NCBI GenBank assembly: GCA_030613705.1
Contig: JAUWLJ010000162.1
Coordinates: forward strand, 1-5,600
Reading direction: 5' to 3'
Source of the DNA: Chloroflexota bacterium
GTDB lineage: Bacteria; Chloroflexota; Anaerolineae; Anaerolineales; UBA4823
DNA: 5,600 nucleotides
The notes under the pieces are model-generated. The model was given only the letters and a program-made list of their open reading frames with translations. It did not search any database and was not told where the DNA came from. This document shows, in pieces, positions 1 through 5,581 of the stretch (position 1 is its first letter; the number at the start of each line of letters is the position of its first letter). Position numbers and translations under genes: made by a program.

Positions 1-1692
1 TTCAAGGACAATTGGAGAACCTGTTACCTGGTGCTCGGTCTGGTAACGCCACACTTCTTTAGCCTTGTTCATATTGACGCAATATATATTACCATCGATA
101 GACCCGACATAAACCAATCCATCCGCAACACAAGGTGATGAGATCGACCCTTTATCCATCTTAAAGCGCCAGACTAAATACCCTGATTTGGCATCCAAAG
201 CGTAAAGGTAAGAATCTAAGGAGCTAAATATTACCAGGTTGTCTGCGACTATCGCCGATGAAGTGATCGCTCGTTTGGCTTTAAAACGCCATTTGATTCC
301 ACCTCTGAAGTCCATGCAGTAAAATTCTCCTGCTTCATTTCCCGCATAAACTTTCTCCTGGGTCACATAAGGGGTTGAGCGGATTTCAGCGATGGTTTCT
401 GTTTGCCAGATACCTCGTCCACCGTTGATATTGATGGCATGTAACGACAAATCGTCGGAGCCGATGAAAATATGACCGTGAGCAATGGATGGCGAAGAAC
501 GCACCGGTCCTTTTGTGTAATAAGTCCATTGTAAAGAGCCTGAACGTGCAGAGACGACATGCAGGCGATGGTCTTCAGATCCGATAAACACAGAATCACT
601 CATAACAGCTGGACGGCTGACGATGCCTCCGTCTGTCTGGTATTTCCAAACCGGTTTTCCCGATTCGGCGCTGACTGCATACAGATGATTATCGTATGAT
701 CCAAAATATACGATCCCGCGGGCGTATTGGGCTGAACCGCGAATTTCGTCAGCACAACTAAACGTCCAGATAGGCTGGATAGTGTTATCTGGTATAGGAC
801 TTACCGGGTCAAATTGTGGCGAAAGATGTCTGGAATCGGACCTGCCAATGACTTCCAGCAAAGCCCTTTTCATCTCCTCAGCGCTTTGATAACGATCTGC
901 AGGGTCAATCTGAAGCGCTTTGTTTACGATGCTTTCCATCTCAAGAGATACCTGGGGATTGATCTCTTGAATAGGTCGCTGGGCGAAGGAAAATGGGGTT
1001 TCCTTATTGGGATTCTGTTGTGTTAGCATGTGGCGCATGCATGCTCCCAACGAATAAATATCTACCAAAATACTCTCTTCACCCTGATCTAACTCCGGAG
1101 CTGAATACCCTTGGGTACCAATCATTACCCCCTCAACTTCATTCTGAAAGGTGAGTGCGATTCCAAAATTGACCAACATTAAATGGTTGTGCTGGTCGAG
1201 GATGATATTTGAAGAGTTTAGATTGCGGACAATGATCGCCTCGGGTTTGTGAGAATGCAAATACTGCAGCACTTCGCATAATCCAATTGTCCATTGAATG
1301 ACTTGCTCCTGGTGGAGGTGTCCAGTTGACTCTTCTAAGATAGAGGCTAAGGTCTGACCATGGACGAATTCAAGGATCAAATAAGAGTTTCTCTCATAGG
1401 TAAAATAGTCTAAGATCCCAGGGATAGACGGATGAGAAAGGGTGGCTAAAAGATTTGCCTGGCGTTCAAAGTTCTGGACTTTAGCCCCCCTCACTTGTGG
1501 ATCTGGAGACGGATTGCGGAATTCTTTCACCACGACCAGCTTAACAACATTAGGGAAATGCAGATCACGCGCCTGGTATACTGCGCTGTTCAAGCTGGCG
1601 CTGATCGTACTCTGGATCAAGTAGCGATCAGATAAGCGGGTGCCTTTTTTTAAGGATAAGCCTTCGGAATCTATGTTCTGATTTGCGATCAT
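1..1692 (-). CDS. Predicted Ser/Thr pseudokinase fused to a PQQ-type beta-propeller (C-terminus cut by window edge)
   Basis: My own minus-strand translation stays open from ATG 1692 to base 1 (564 residues, no stop), so the C-terminus is missing. An in-frame TGA lies nine codons upstream, and AGGTG sits 10 nt before the ATG. Residues about 20-282 follow the Hanks kinase fold: VVVKEF (Lys56), helix C near FERQA, LSHP, LILEFVHG, catalytic-loop Asn162, APE at 198-200, helix-F Asp211 (DIYSLG) and Arg267. Catalytic residues are lost: there is no glycine-rich loop at 28-38, Gln78 replaces the helix-C Glu, HRDLKP reads VRNLNS (155-160) and DFG reads NFG (175-177). From about 305, Trp residues at 309, 349, 389, 429, 468, 508 and 548 mark about 40-residue blades with YxGSxDxxLYAxxxxSG-like strands, typical of PQQ_2/BamB-like propellers. 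The linker has no membrane segment, so both parts are probably cytoplasmic. I infer a signalling or scaffold role. The ligand and partners are unknown. Confidence 0.9.
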   Translation of the reverse strand, partial: MIANQNIDSEGLSLKKGTRLSDRYLIQSTISASLNSAVYQARDLHFPNVVKLVVVKEFRNPSPDPQVRGAKVQNFERQANLLATLSHPSIPGILDYFTYERNSYLILEFVHGQTLASILEESTGHLHQEQVIQWTIGLCEVLQYLHSHKPEAIIVRNLNSSNIILDQHNHLMLVNFGIALTFQNEVEGVMIGTQGYSAPELDQGEESILVDIYSLGACMRHMLTQQNPNKETPFSFAQRPIQEINPQVSLEMESIVNKALQIDPADRYQSAEEMKRALLEVIGRSDSRHLSPQFDPVSPIPDNTIQPIWTFSCADEIRGSAQYARGIVYFGSYDNHLYAVSAESGKPVWKYQTDGGIVSRPAVMSDSVFIGSEDHRLHVVSARSGSLQWTYYTKGPVRSSPSIAHGHIFIGSDDLSLHAININGGRGIWQTETIAEIRSTPYVTQEKVYAGNEAGEFYCMDFRGGIKWRFKAKRAITSSAIVADNLVIFSSLDSYLYALDAKSGYLVWRFKMDKGSISSPCVADGLVYVGSIDGNIYCVNMNKAKEVWRYQTEHQVTGSPIVLE

Positions 1693-1702
1693 ATCTCTGT
1701 TG

Positions 1703-1707
1703 CACCT
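1703..1707 (-). promoter_or_regulatory. Ribosome binding site of the pseudokinase gene
   Basis: AGGTG on the minus strand lies 10 nt before ATG 1692. No other start exists between this ATG and the upstream in-frame TGA, so the start is well fixed although the site is only moderate. Confidence 0.5.
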
Positions 1708-1803
1708 GATAGTTGGTCAACTCCGGAACCTAAGGTTACAAGTCTTAATTTGCGATAACCGATCAAGCCCCGAGGACTGATTTAGATACAGAACAGGGTA
1801 AGC

Positions 1804-1824
1804 TGGCTATTTTGATTATAGCCA
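1804..1824. repeat. Perfect 7-bp inverted repeat over the kinase-side -10 (operator-like)
   Basis: TGGCTAT (1804-1810) and ATAGCCA (1818-1824) flank a 7-nt centre. The right arm overlaps the minus-strand TATAAT and the left arm covers the predicted transcript start. No T-run follows on either strand, so a terminator is unlikely. The placement suits a repressor site, which is an inference. Confidence 0.5.
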
Positions 1825-1843
1825 CCATCCAGGGTTTACGCAA
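1815..1843 (-). promoter_or_regulatory. Candidate sigma70-type promoter for the pseudokinase gene
   Basis: The minus strand reads TTGCGT (1838-1843), a 17-nt spacer, then a perfect TATAAT (1815-1820). Only TTG matches in the -35 box. The predicted transcript start is near 1808, giving an unusually long 5' leader of about 115 nt. A 7-bp dyad covers the -10. The call is by consensus only. Confidence 0.55.
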
Positions 1844-1874
1844 ATTACAGATTCGCATACTGGGCTGTGGATTG

Positions 1875-1904
1875 CTTTCATCCTGATGATGCTATCAGTA
1901 TAAT
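1875..1904 (+). promoter_or_regulatory. Candidate purB promoter
   Basis: A perfect TATAAT lies at 1899-1904. The best -35 match is weak: CTTTCA at 1875-1880, 18 nt upstream. Transcription would start near 1911, leaving a 25-nt leader before ATG 1936. The -10 sits inside an 11-nt palindrome, AGTATAATACT (1897-1907). The divergent kinase-side -35 is only about 30 bp away, so the two promoters are back to back. Confidence 0.55.
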
Positions 1905-1922
1905 ACTATTGGTGATCGAGAA

Positions 1923-1930
1923 AGGATAGG
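1923..1930 (+). promoter_or_regulatory. purB ribosome binding site, deciding the start
   Basis: AGGATAGG gives AGGA 9 nt and AGG 5 nt before ATG 1936. The in-frame GTG at 1930 overlaps this site and would leave only a 3-nt spacer after AGGA, so ATG 1936 is preferred. Confidence 0.6.
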
Positions 1931-1935
1931 TGAGT

Positions 1936-3363
1936 ATGGATGGTCATGATATTTATCTCTCTCCGTATTCCTGGCGATACGGTTCAAATGAGATGCGCCA
2001 TTTATGGAGTGAGGTTTACAAGCGTCGGATGTGGCGGATGATTTGGGTGACCTTAGCGGAAGTCCAATCTGAATTTGGACTCGTATCGGTCGAGCAGGTT
2101 GCTGATCTGCGGGAGCATATCGCCAATGTTGATATTCCTCGTGCGTTCGCGTTAGAAAAAAAGATCCATCACGATCTGATGGCGGAATTAAAAACTTTTG
2201 CGGAGAGTGCCCCCATTGGTGGTGGTGCACTGCATTTGGGAGCCACTTCAGCGGATATCGAAGATAACGCGGATGTGTTGCGCACTCGCCAGGCTTTCGA
2301 ATTGATCATAGAAAAACTTCGTGGATTGCTGCTCGCCTTTGTCGATGCAGTAGATAAGTGGGCTGAACTGCCTTTGATGGCATTTACTCACCTGCAACCG
2401 GCAGAGCCGACAACCTTAGGCTATCGTCTGTCTATTTATTCCCAGGATCTTTTTATGGACTGGGATGACCTGCGCCGGGCTTGCAGGAGTTTGCGCGGCA
2501 AGGGATTCAAGGGCGCCGTGGGCACTGGAGCATCCTATGCAGAACTGATCGGACGAGATAACCTGGCTGAGTTCGAAGCAAGACTCGCCATGCAGCTGAA
2601 ACTACCTTTTTATCCGGTGACAACGCAGGTGTACCCCCGCAAGCAGGATTATCGCGTTATGTGCGCCTTGGCGGGTCTGGGCAGTTCTCTGCATAAGTTT
2701 GCCTTAGACCTGCGGATTCTCCAATCTCCATCCTTTGGAGAGCTGGCGGAGCCCTTTGGTGGAAAGCAGGTCGGTTCATCTGCAATGCCGTTCAAACGCA
2801 ACCCGATCAACGCTGAAAAGATCGATTCCCTGGCTCGTTCATTAGCTCAGCTGCCGCGGCAGGCATGGGATAATGCCGCCCTTTCTGCCCTGGAGAGGAC
2901 ATTGGATGATTCTGCCAATCGGCGGTCTATGCTTCCGGAGGCTTTCTTGATCGCTGATGAATTGATCGAGGTAACCAGCCACATTGTAGATGGACTTATA
3001 GTAGATGAAAACGCCATCGAGCGGAATCTTTCGATGTATGCACCGTTTGCCGGCACTGAACGAGTCTTGATGGCGTTGGGCAAAGCTGGCGCTGATCGAC
3101 AGATGATGCACGAGCGTTTGCGGGAACTGGCTATGAATGCCTGGGCATCAGTTAATAAAGGGCAGGGGAATCCGCTTAGTGAGCTGATCCCTCGAGAACC
3201 AGATTTCTTGGAATACCTGACCGCGGATAAGCTGCGGGAGCTTTTAGACGCCAGTCAGTATCTGGGAGATGCCCCCAAACGGGCGCGGGAATTGAGTAAA
3301 ACGATTCGGGAGGCATTAAACAGTTTCCCTGTAAGCGAACACTCAGAATCAGAAGATTTGTGA
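1936..3363 (+). CDS. purB: Adenylosuccinate lyase, human-type branch
   Basis: This cytosolic enzyme of the fumarase/aspartase superfamily acts twice in purine synthesis: SAICAR to AICAR plus fumarate, and adenylosuccinate to AMP plus fumarate. The 475-residue protein is complete. Visible motifs are SPYSWRY (9-15, like SPLASRY of human ADSL), HHD (78-80), HLGATS (100-105), FTHLQPAEPTT with catalytic His152, the superfamily signature GSSAMPFKRNP (280-290) with the catalytic-loop Ser281 and Lys287, and ERTLDDSANRR (320-330), which is identical in human ADSL as I recall it. Length is close to human ADSL (484). Together these place it in the eukaryote-like PurB branch and not with the shorter Bacillus-type enzyme. 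GTG 1930 is an alternative start adding two residues. No other purine gene is in the window, so purB stands alone here, divergent from the pseudokinase gene. Confidence 0.95.
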   Translation: MDGHDIYLSPYSWRYGSNEMRHLWSEVYKRRMWRMIWVTLAEVQSEFGLVSVEQVADLREHIANVDIPRAFALEKKIHHDLMAELKTFAESAPIGGGALHLGATSADIEDNADVLRTRQAFELIIEKLRGLLLAFVDAVDKWAELPLMAFTHLQPAEPTTLGYRLSIYSQDLFMDWDDLRRACRSLRGKGFKGAVGTGASYAELIGRDNLAEFEARLAMQLKLPFYPVTTQVYPRKQDYRVMCALAGLGSSLHKFALDLRILQSPSFGELAEPFGGKQVGSSAMPFKRNPINAEKIDSLARSLAQLPRQAWDNAALSALERTLDDSANRRSMLPEAFLIADELIEVTSHIVDGLIVDENAIERNLSMYAPFAGTERVLMALGKAGADRQMMHERLRELAMNAWASVNKGQGNPLSELIPREPDFLEYLTADKLRELLDASQYLGDAPKRARELSKTIREALNSFPVSEHSESEDL

Positions 3364-3600
3364 GCTGATTAAGCTTAAATCTCGCTCATTGCAAGTTCTT
3401 CATTCCTGTAAACAATGTATTGAGTTGTTCCAATCTTTATCCGAAACCTGATTATCCCCCGGTGAGTTCCAAGCCAGTCTTAACTTCTTATACCAGCCTG
3501 TTGGATAAACCAAGTAATACCACCCGAAAGCCCATCCGTATCGATTTAAACACTAATAATCAATTGGTAATCGATCTATGTGGATAAAGCTCCACTGCGA
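3364..3600. other. Convergent intergenic gap without recognisable gene
   Basis: This AT-rich stretch lies between the convergent purB and rhodanese stop codons. I find no convincing ORF, RNA gene or terminator with a U-tract. It holds only short inverted repeats: TTAAGCTTAA (3369-3378), AACAA/TTGTT (3411-3429) and GTGGA/TCCAC (3580-3595). The last starts 5 nt after the rhodanese stop on the minus strand and could at most be a weak terminator stem. Confidence 0.5.
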
Positions 3601-3930
3601 TTAATTTGGGCTCACCATCTCTCCTTCCAGGGGGTAGCCCGCCTCTTCCCAATCCTGTATACCGCCAGCATACCTGCGAATGTTTTGATAGCCGTTTCCC
3701 TCAAGCAGATTATAGGCATATAAGCTGGCAACACAAGTTGTATTGGAGCAATAAACGACAATATCATCGTCTTTGTTCAGCTTCTCGATGCCTTTCTCTG
3801 GGGTGTCAATGTGCATGGAACCTGGGATGTGTTTTGCCCGGTAATGCCATTCTCCTAGCACGAATACCAATTTAAAATCATCGCCCCGATCGATTCTCTC
3901 CTTGAGTTCTTCTCTTGAGATCAGGTTCAT
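3601..3930 (-). CDS. Single-domain rhodanese-like protein with a CSNTTC loop
   Basis: This 109-residue cytoplasmic protein has a rhodanese (PF00581-like) fold. YRAKHIPGS (30-38) is the usual HIPG turn, IVVYCSN (57-63) leads into the active-site loop with probable persulfide Cys61, and YAGGIQDWEEAGYPLEG (87-103) is the typical C-terminal segment. The loop is CSNTTC and not the common CRxGxR, so Cys66 could form a disulfide or pass on sulfur (inference). The usual Asp-Val-Arg at the end of the first core strand aligns with FVL (23-25), so those polar residues are absent. ATG 3930 is chosen because GGAGG lies 8 nt upstream. An in-frame ATG at 4005 would start within the -10 box and add 25 unrelated residues. 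Family activity is sulfur transfer or sulfurtransferase-like binding. The substrate is unknown. Confidence 0.88.
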   Translation of the reverse strand: MNLISREELKERIDRGDDFKLVFVLGEWHYRAKHIPGSMHIDTPEKGIEKLNKDDDIVVYCSNTTCVASLYAYNLLEGNGYQNIRRYAGGIQDWEEAGYPLEGEMVSPN

Positions 3931-3938
3931 TCTAACTG

Positions 3939-3943
3939 CCTCC
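3939..3943 (-). promoter_or_regulatory. Strong ribosome binding site fixing the rhodanese start
   Basis: GGAGG on the minus strand is 8 nt before ATG 3930. This overrides the longer frame starting at 4005. Confidence 0.8.
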
Positions 3944-3962
3944 AATAAAGTCCAAACGAATT

Positions 3963-4008
3963 TAATTGTCCTGCATTGCAATCCAATTGCAGATATTATT
4001 GACAATTA
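3963..4008. repeat. Nested inverted repeats over the rhodanese promoter and early leader
   Basis: Outer arms TAATTGTC (3963-3970) and GACAATTA (4001-4008) are perfect 8-bp complements. The right arm overlaps the -10. Inside, TGCAAT-CCA-ATTGCA (3977-3991) is a perfect 6-bp dyad just downstream of the predicted start. CTGCA (3971-3975) and TGCAG (3988-3992) can pair as an alternative stem. This is an operator-like or leader-structure candidate. The function is inferred. Confidence 0.5.
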
Positions 4009-4033
4009 TAACCCTCGCAATAATCATTGATAA
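4005..4033 (-). promoter_or_regulatory. Candidate sigma70-type promoter of the rhodanese gene
   Basis: The minus strand reads TTATCA (4028-4033, four of six matches), a 17-nt spacer, then a perfect TATAAT (4005-4010). The start is predicted near 3998, with a leader of about 68 nt. It shows the gene is probably transcribed independently of the CoA-binding gene upstream. Confidence 0.65.
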
Positions 4034-4050
4034 CTCCAAGAGTACATTAA

Positions 4051-4074
4051 TGTAGGTGCGTCGCACCTCTTACA
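4051..4074. repeat. Compact GC palindrome flanked by TGTA/TACA
   Basis: AGGTGCG-T-CGCACCT (4054-4068) is a perfect 15-nt palindrome with 7-bp arms, set between TGTA (4051-4054) and TACA (4071-4074). It is much more GC-rich than the surrounding AT-rich spacer. It could be a REP-like dispersed element, part of a double terminator, or a protein site. Copies elsewhere in the genome would decide. Confidence 0.5.
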
Positions 4075-4110
4075 AATACCGCCATTCCAGCCAGGAATTA
4101 TGGCGGTATT
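4075..4110 (-). terminator. Long hairpin after the CoA-binding gene, probable terminator
   Basis: AATACCGCCAT (4075-4085) and ATGGCGGTATT (4100-4110) form a perfect 11-bp stem. TCC/GGA (4086-4088, 4094-4096) can extend it with a small bulge. It begins 39 nt past the minus-strand stop at 4150. The following minus-strand bases include only a short TATTTGT, so the U-tract is poor. It may instead pair with the neighbouring palindrome as a repeat element. Confidence 0.5.
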
Positions 4111-4149
4111 GGTTCTCGCTGTTTAATTGGGTAGTGAAACTTAGCGGCT

Positions 4150-4590
4150 TTACAACTTACCAAACAGCTTGACGAAGAAGCGGTGAATGCCGTGGAATGA
4201 ACCTACAGGGGGGGCGTACATCAGGATGCATTTCTTGCTTACCAGGTTGAGGTCTAATTCCTCCCCCAATGCCAGAATTTCAGGTGATTCAGCGCCCTGC
4301 TGCAGCCAGACATTGCGAATCCCAGCATCAGCCGCATCTTTCAGCACCTGGGCGGATCGTTCAGGAGGCACGATCACCAGAACACCGTCAACACCGCCTT
4401 CAATAGAAGCTAAGCTTGCATAGCAGCGTTCTCCATCGATCTGCTCAACCTCTGGGTGGACTGGACATACCTGGTAACCACGTTCCTTGAGCTCCTTAGA
4501 AGCCATGTTGCCGAATTTTTTCCCACTGCGCGACATTCCAACTAATGCGATTCGATTGCCATCGATGAAATCTTGAACCGCTTGATCCAT
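4150..4590 (-). CDS. CoA-binding domain protein (CoA_binding_2, YccU-like)
   Basis: This 146-residue cytoplasmic protein is a single Rossmann-type CoA-binding domain of the PF13380 kind, related to the CoA-binding part of succinyl-CoA synthetase alpha. Visible landmarks are RIALVGMSRSGKKFGN (13-28, nucleotide-binding first strand and loop), LKERGYQVCPVHP (34-46), IDGERCYASLASI (51-63), VDGVLVIVPPERS (67-79), IRNVWLQQGAES (91-102) and the conserved late Cys at 121 (KKCILMY). A tail of about 22 residues (125-146, aromatic and basic) extends past the usual Cys-Ile-Met end. It may close the fold or mediate contacts (inference). The biochemical role of this family is poorly known, and CoA or acyl-CoA binding is inferred from homology. 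ATG 4590 is supported by GGAGGAG upstream. The gene has its own upstream repeat and a downstream hairpin. Confidence 0.92.
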   Translation of the reverse strand: MDQAVQDFIDGNRIALVGMSRSGKKFGNMASKELKERGYQVCPVHPEVEQIDGERCYASLASIEGGVDGVLVIVPPERSAQVLKDAADAGIRNVWLQQGAESPEILALGEELDLNLVSKKCILMYAPPVGSFHGIHRFFVKLFGKL

Positions 4591-4593
4591 AAT

Positions 4594-4600
4594 CTCCTCC
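4594..4600 (-). promoter_or_regulatory. Strong ribosome binding site of the CoA-binding gene
   Basis: GGAGGAG on the minus strand precedes ATG 4590, with GGAGG 5 nt before the start. It confirms the start codon. Confidence 0.8.
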
Positions 4601-4611
4601 TTATCCTTCCC

Positions 4612-4649
4612 AATAATTTCTAGGTGAACTTGATGATGTAGAAATTATT
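4612..4649. repeat. Perfect 11-bp inverted repeat upstream of the CoA-binding gene
   Basis: AATAATTTCTA (4612-4622) and TAGAAATTATT (4639-4649) flank a 16-nt centre, ending 12 nt before the ribosome binding site. The distal arm, read on the minus strand, contains AATAAT (4644-4649), five of six to a -10 box, but I find no good -35 at the proper spacing. It is either a spaced operator or an AT-rich leader hairpin. Confidence 0.6.
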
Positions 4650-4733
4650 ACTATCTTATCCAAATTCACGTTGATTACCAAATATTTGTTCATAATATGC
4701 GAGTGACATTCTTCTTAATTTTCCGATCGATAA

Positions 4734-5546
4734 TCATGGACCTCTTTTCCGGATATATTCCCCCACATCCACGTTGTAAACCACTTCATCTACACTAAAC
4801 ACTGCCCAAGGGATGCCTTCGTCCATCCAGGTGATCGCGCCAATTATCATAGTGAGCTCCCCATCCATATCACCCCATTTTTGAGCCTCGTTGATCCAAA
4901 GCGTTTTGAATTCATCAGCGGCATTTTTATAGCGCATTGATTCTGTGTAACTTAGCAGTCCTGTGTGTGTATCAAAACGCACCACGAAGGTTTCCTGGTT
5001 ATCACCATAGGGGACTCGCAGAAGAGCGGTGGACTCGTCTACTGGATCCCATCTGACCCTCGGATCGGTGATAAAAATTGAGGGCAGCCAGACAGATTCT
5101 GCCCATAATCCCAAATTGGCGGCCTGGTTGACCTTCGGCTCGCCTTCCGTCACGCCAAATGGCAGCTCCAGACGACTTTTTCCATCCAGGTAGAACTCGT
5201 TGACCTTCATGATTGGAAATCCAAAAAGGGTTACTTCGATGTAATGACGGTAGTCCACCCCGGCATTATGGATGAAGCGGAAGCGCGCGGGAAGGCTGAC
5301 TCCGAACATGCGCATCTTTGCTCTACCCGAGATGACTGCCGATTCAATGACCGGAACCCGGTCGCCAAAAATCGTTCGGTAGAAGCGCTCCACCGGGGGC
5401 GGCAAATTCTCTGGCAGGGTGATCGTATTTAGCTCAGAGTCCTGAACAGGAAGTGGTGCGAAGGGTCCTGGTTTGATCTTCAACCCGATCCATAAGATAA
5501 GCACTAAAACGATCAATCCGACCAATATTTCAATGATTATTTTCAT
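4734..5546 (-). CDS. Membrane-anchored protein resembling DUF6544/DUF6920, function unknown
   Basis: This 270-residue protein has one N-terminal hydrophobic segment (about 3-22) followed by KIKPGPF. There is no lipobox or obvious signal-peptidase site, so it is probably anchored with the body outside the membrane. The soluble part is beta-rich. I recognise it tentatively from the [10 protein letters not shown] start (48-57), [16 protein letters not shown] (107-122), the [10 protein letters not shown] block (135-144), WAESVWLPS (148-156) followed by VRWDPVD, and the terminal [10 protein letters not shown]. These follow the order of the DUF6544/DUF6920 proteins, which have no assigned function. 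ATG 5546 is chosen because GGAG lies 8 nt upstream and the protein then begins with the membrane helix. An in-frame ATG at 5582 coincides with a TATAAT and would put polar residues first. No tight operon partner is seen, and the next gene downstream is 143 bp away. Confidence 0.75.
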   Translation of the reverse strand: MKIIIEILVGLIVLVLILWIGLKIKPGPFAPLPVQDSELNTITLPENLPPPVERFYRTIFGDRVPVIESAVISGRAKMRMFGVSLPARFRFIHNAGVDYRHYIEVTLFGFPIMKVNEFYLDGKSRLELPFGVTEGEPKVNQAANLGLWAESVWLPSIFITDPRVRWDPVDESTALLRVPYGDNQETFVVRFDTHTGLLSYTESMRYKNAADEFKTLWINEAQKWGDMDGELTMIIGAITWMDEGIPWAVFSVDEVVYNVDVGEYIRKRGP

Positions 5547-5554
5547 GGCACTCT

Positions 5555-5558
5555 CTCC
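5555..5558 (-). promoter_or_regulatory. Ribosome binding site deciding the start at 5546
   Basis: GGAG within GGAGAGAG on the minus strand is 8 nt before ATG 5546. The alternative ATG 5582 is less likely. Confidence 0.6.
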
Positions 5559-5581
5559 ATAGCTGGGGAAAATCCACGGCA

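Noticed and set aside
363..599. 78-codon minus-strand ORF inside the propeller region
   Set aside because: It is out of frame with the long pseudokinase frame, which is continuous through this region and has clear propeller repeats.
1222..1224. Idea that the degenerate kinase motifs come from a frameshift
   Set aside because: The reading frame is continuous with conserved kinase motifs before, between and after the changed residues, so these are substitutions and not a frame error.
814..1624. Plus-strand ORFs at 814-1026 and 1442-1624
   Set aside because: They lie opposite the kinase domain, lack recognisable motifs and are antisense shadows.
1895..2230. 111-codon minus-strand ORF over the start of purB
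   Set aside because: It is antisense to a certain purB, low in complexity (His/Pro/Arg/Ser-rich) and has no ribosome binding site.
2842..3111. Two overlapping minus-strand ORFs within purB
   Set aside because: They are antisense to the conserved lyase C-terminal domain and show no independent motif.
3580..3595. GTGGA/TCCAC hairpin just after the rhodanese stop, as a terminator
   Set aside because: It has only 5 bp of stem and no U-tract, too weak to call.
3606..3875. Plus-strand ORF opposite the rhodanese gene
   Set aside because: The composition is atypical (many Cys/Pro/Ser), and the opposite strand encodes a clear rhodanese with a strong ribosome binding site.
3999..4027. Perfect plus-strand TTGACA at 3999-4004, as a forward promoter
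   Set aside because: No good -10 follows at 16-18 nt and no plus-strand gene lies downstream before 5600. The same bases belong to the minus-strand promoter and its inverted repeat.
4187..5432. Plus-strand ORFs at 4187-4423 and 5244-5432
   Set aside because: They are shadows of the CoA-binding and DUF6544-like genes on the minus strand.
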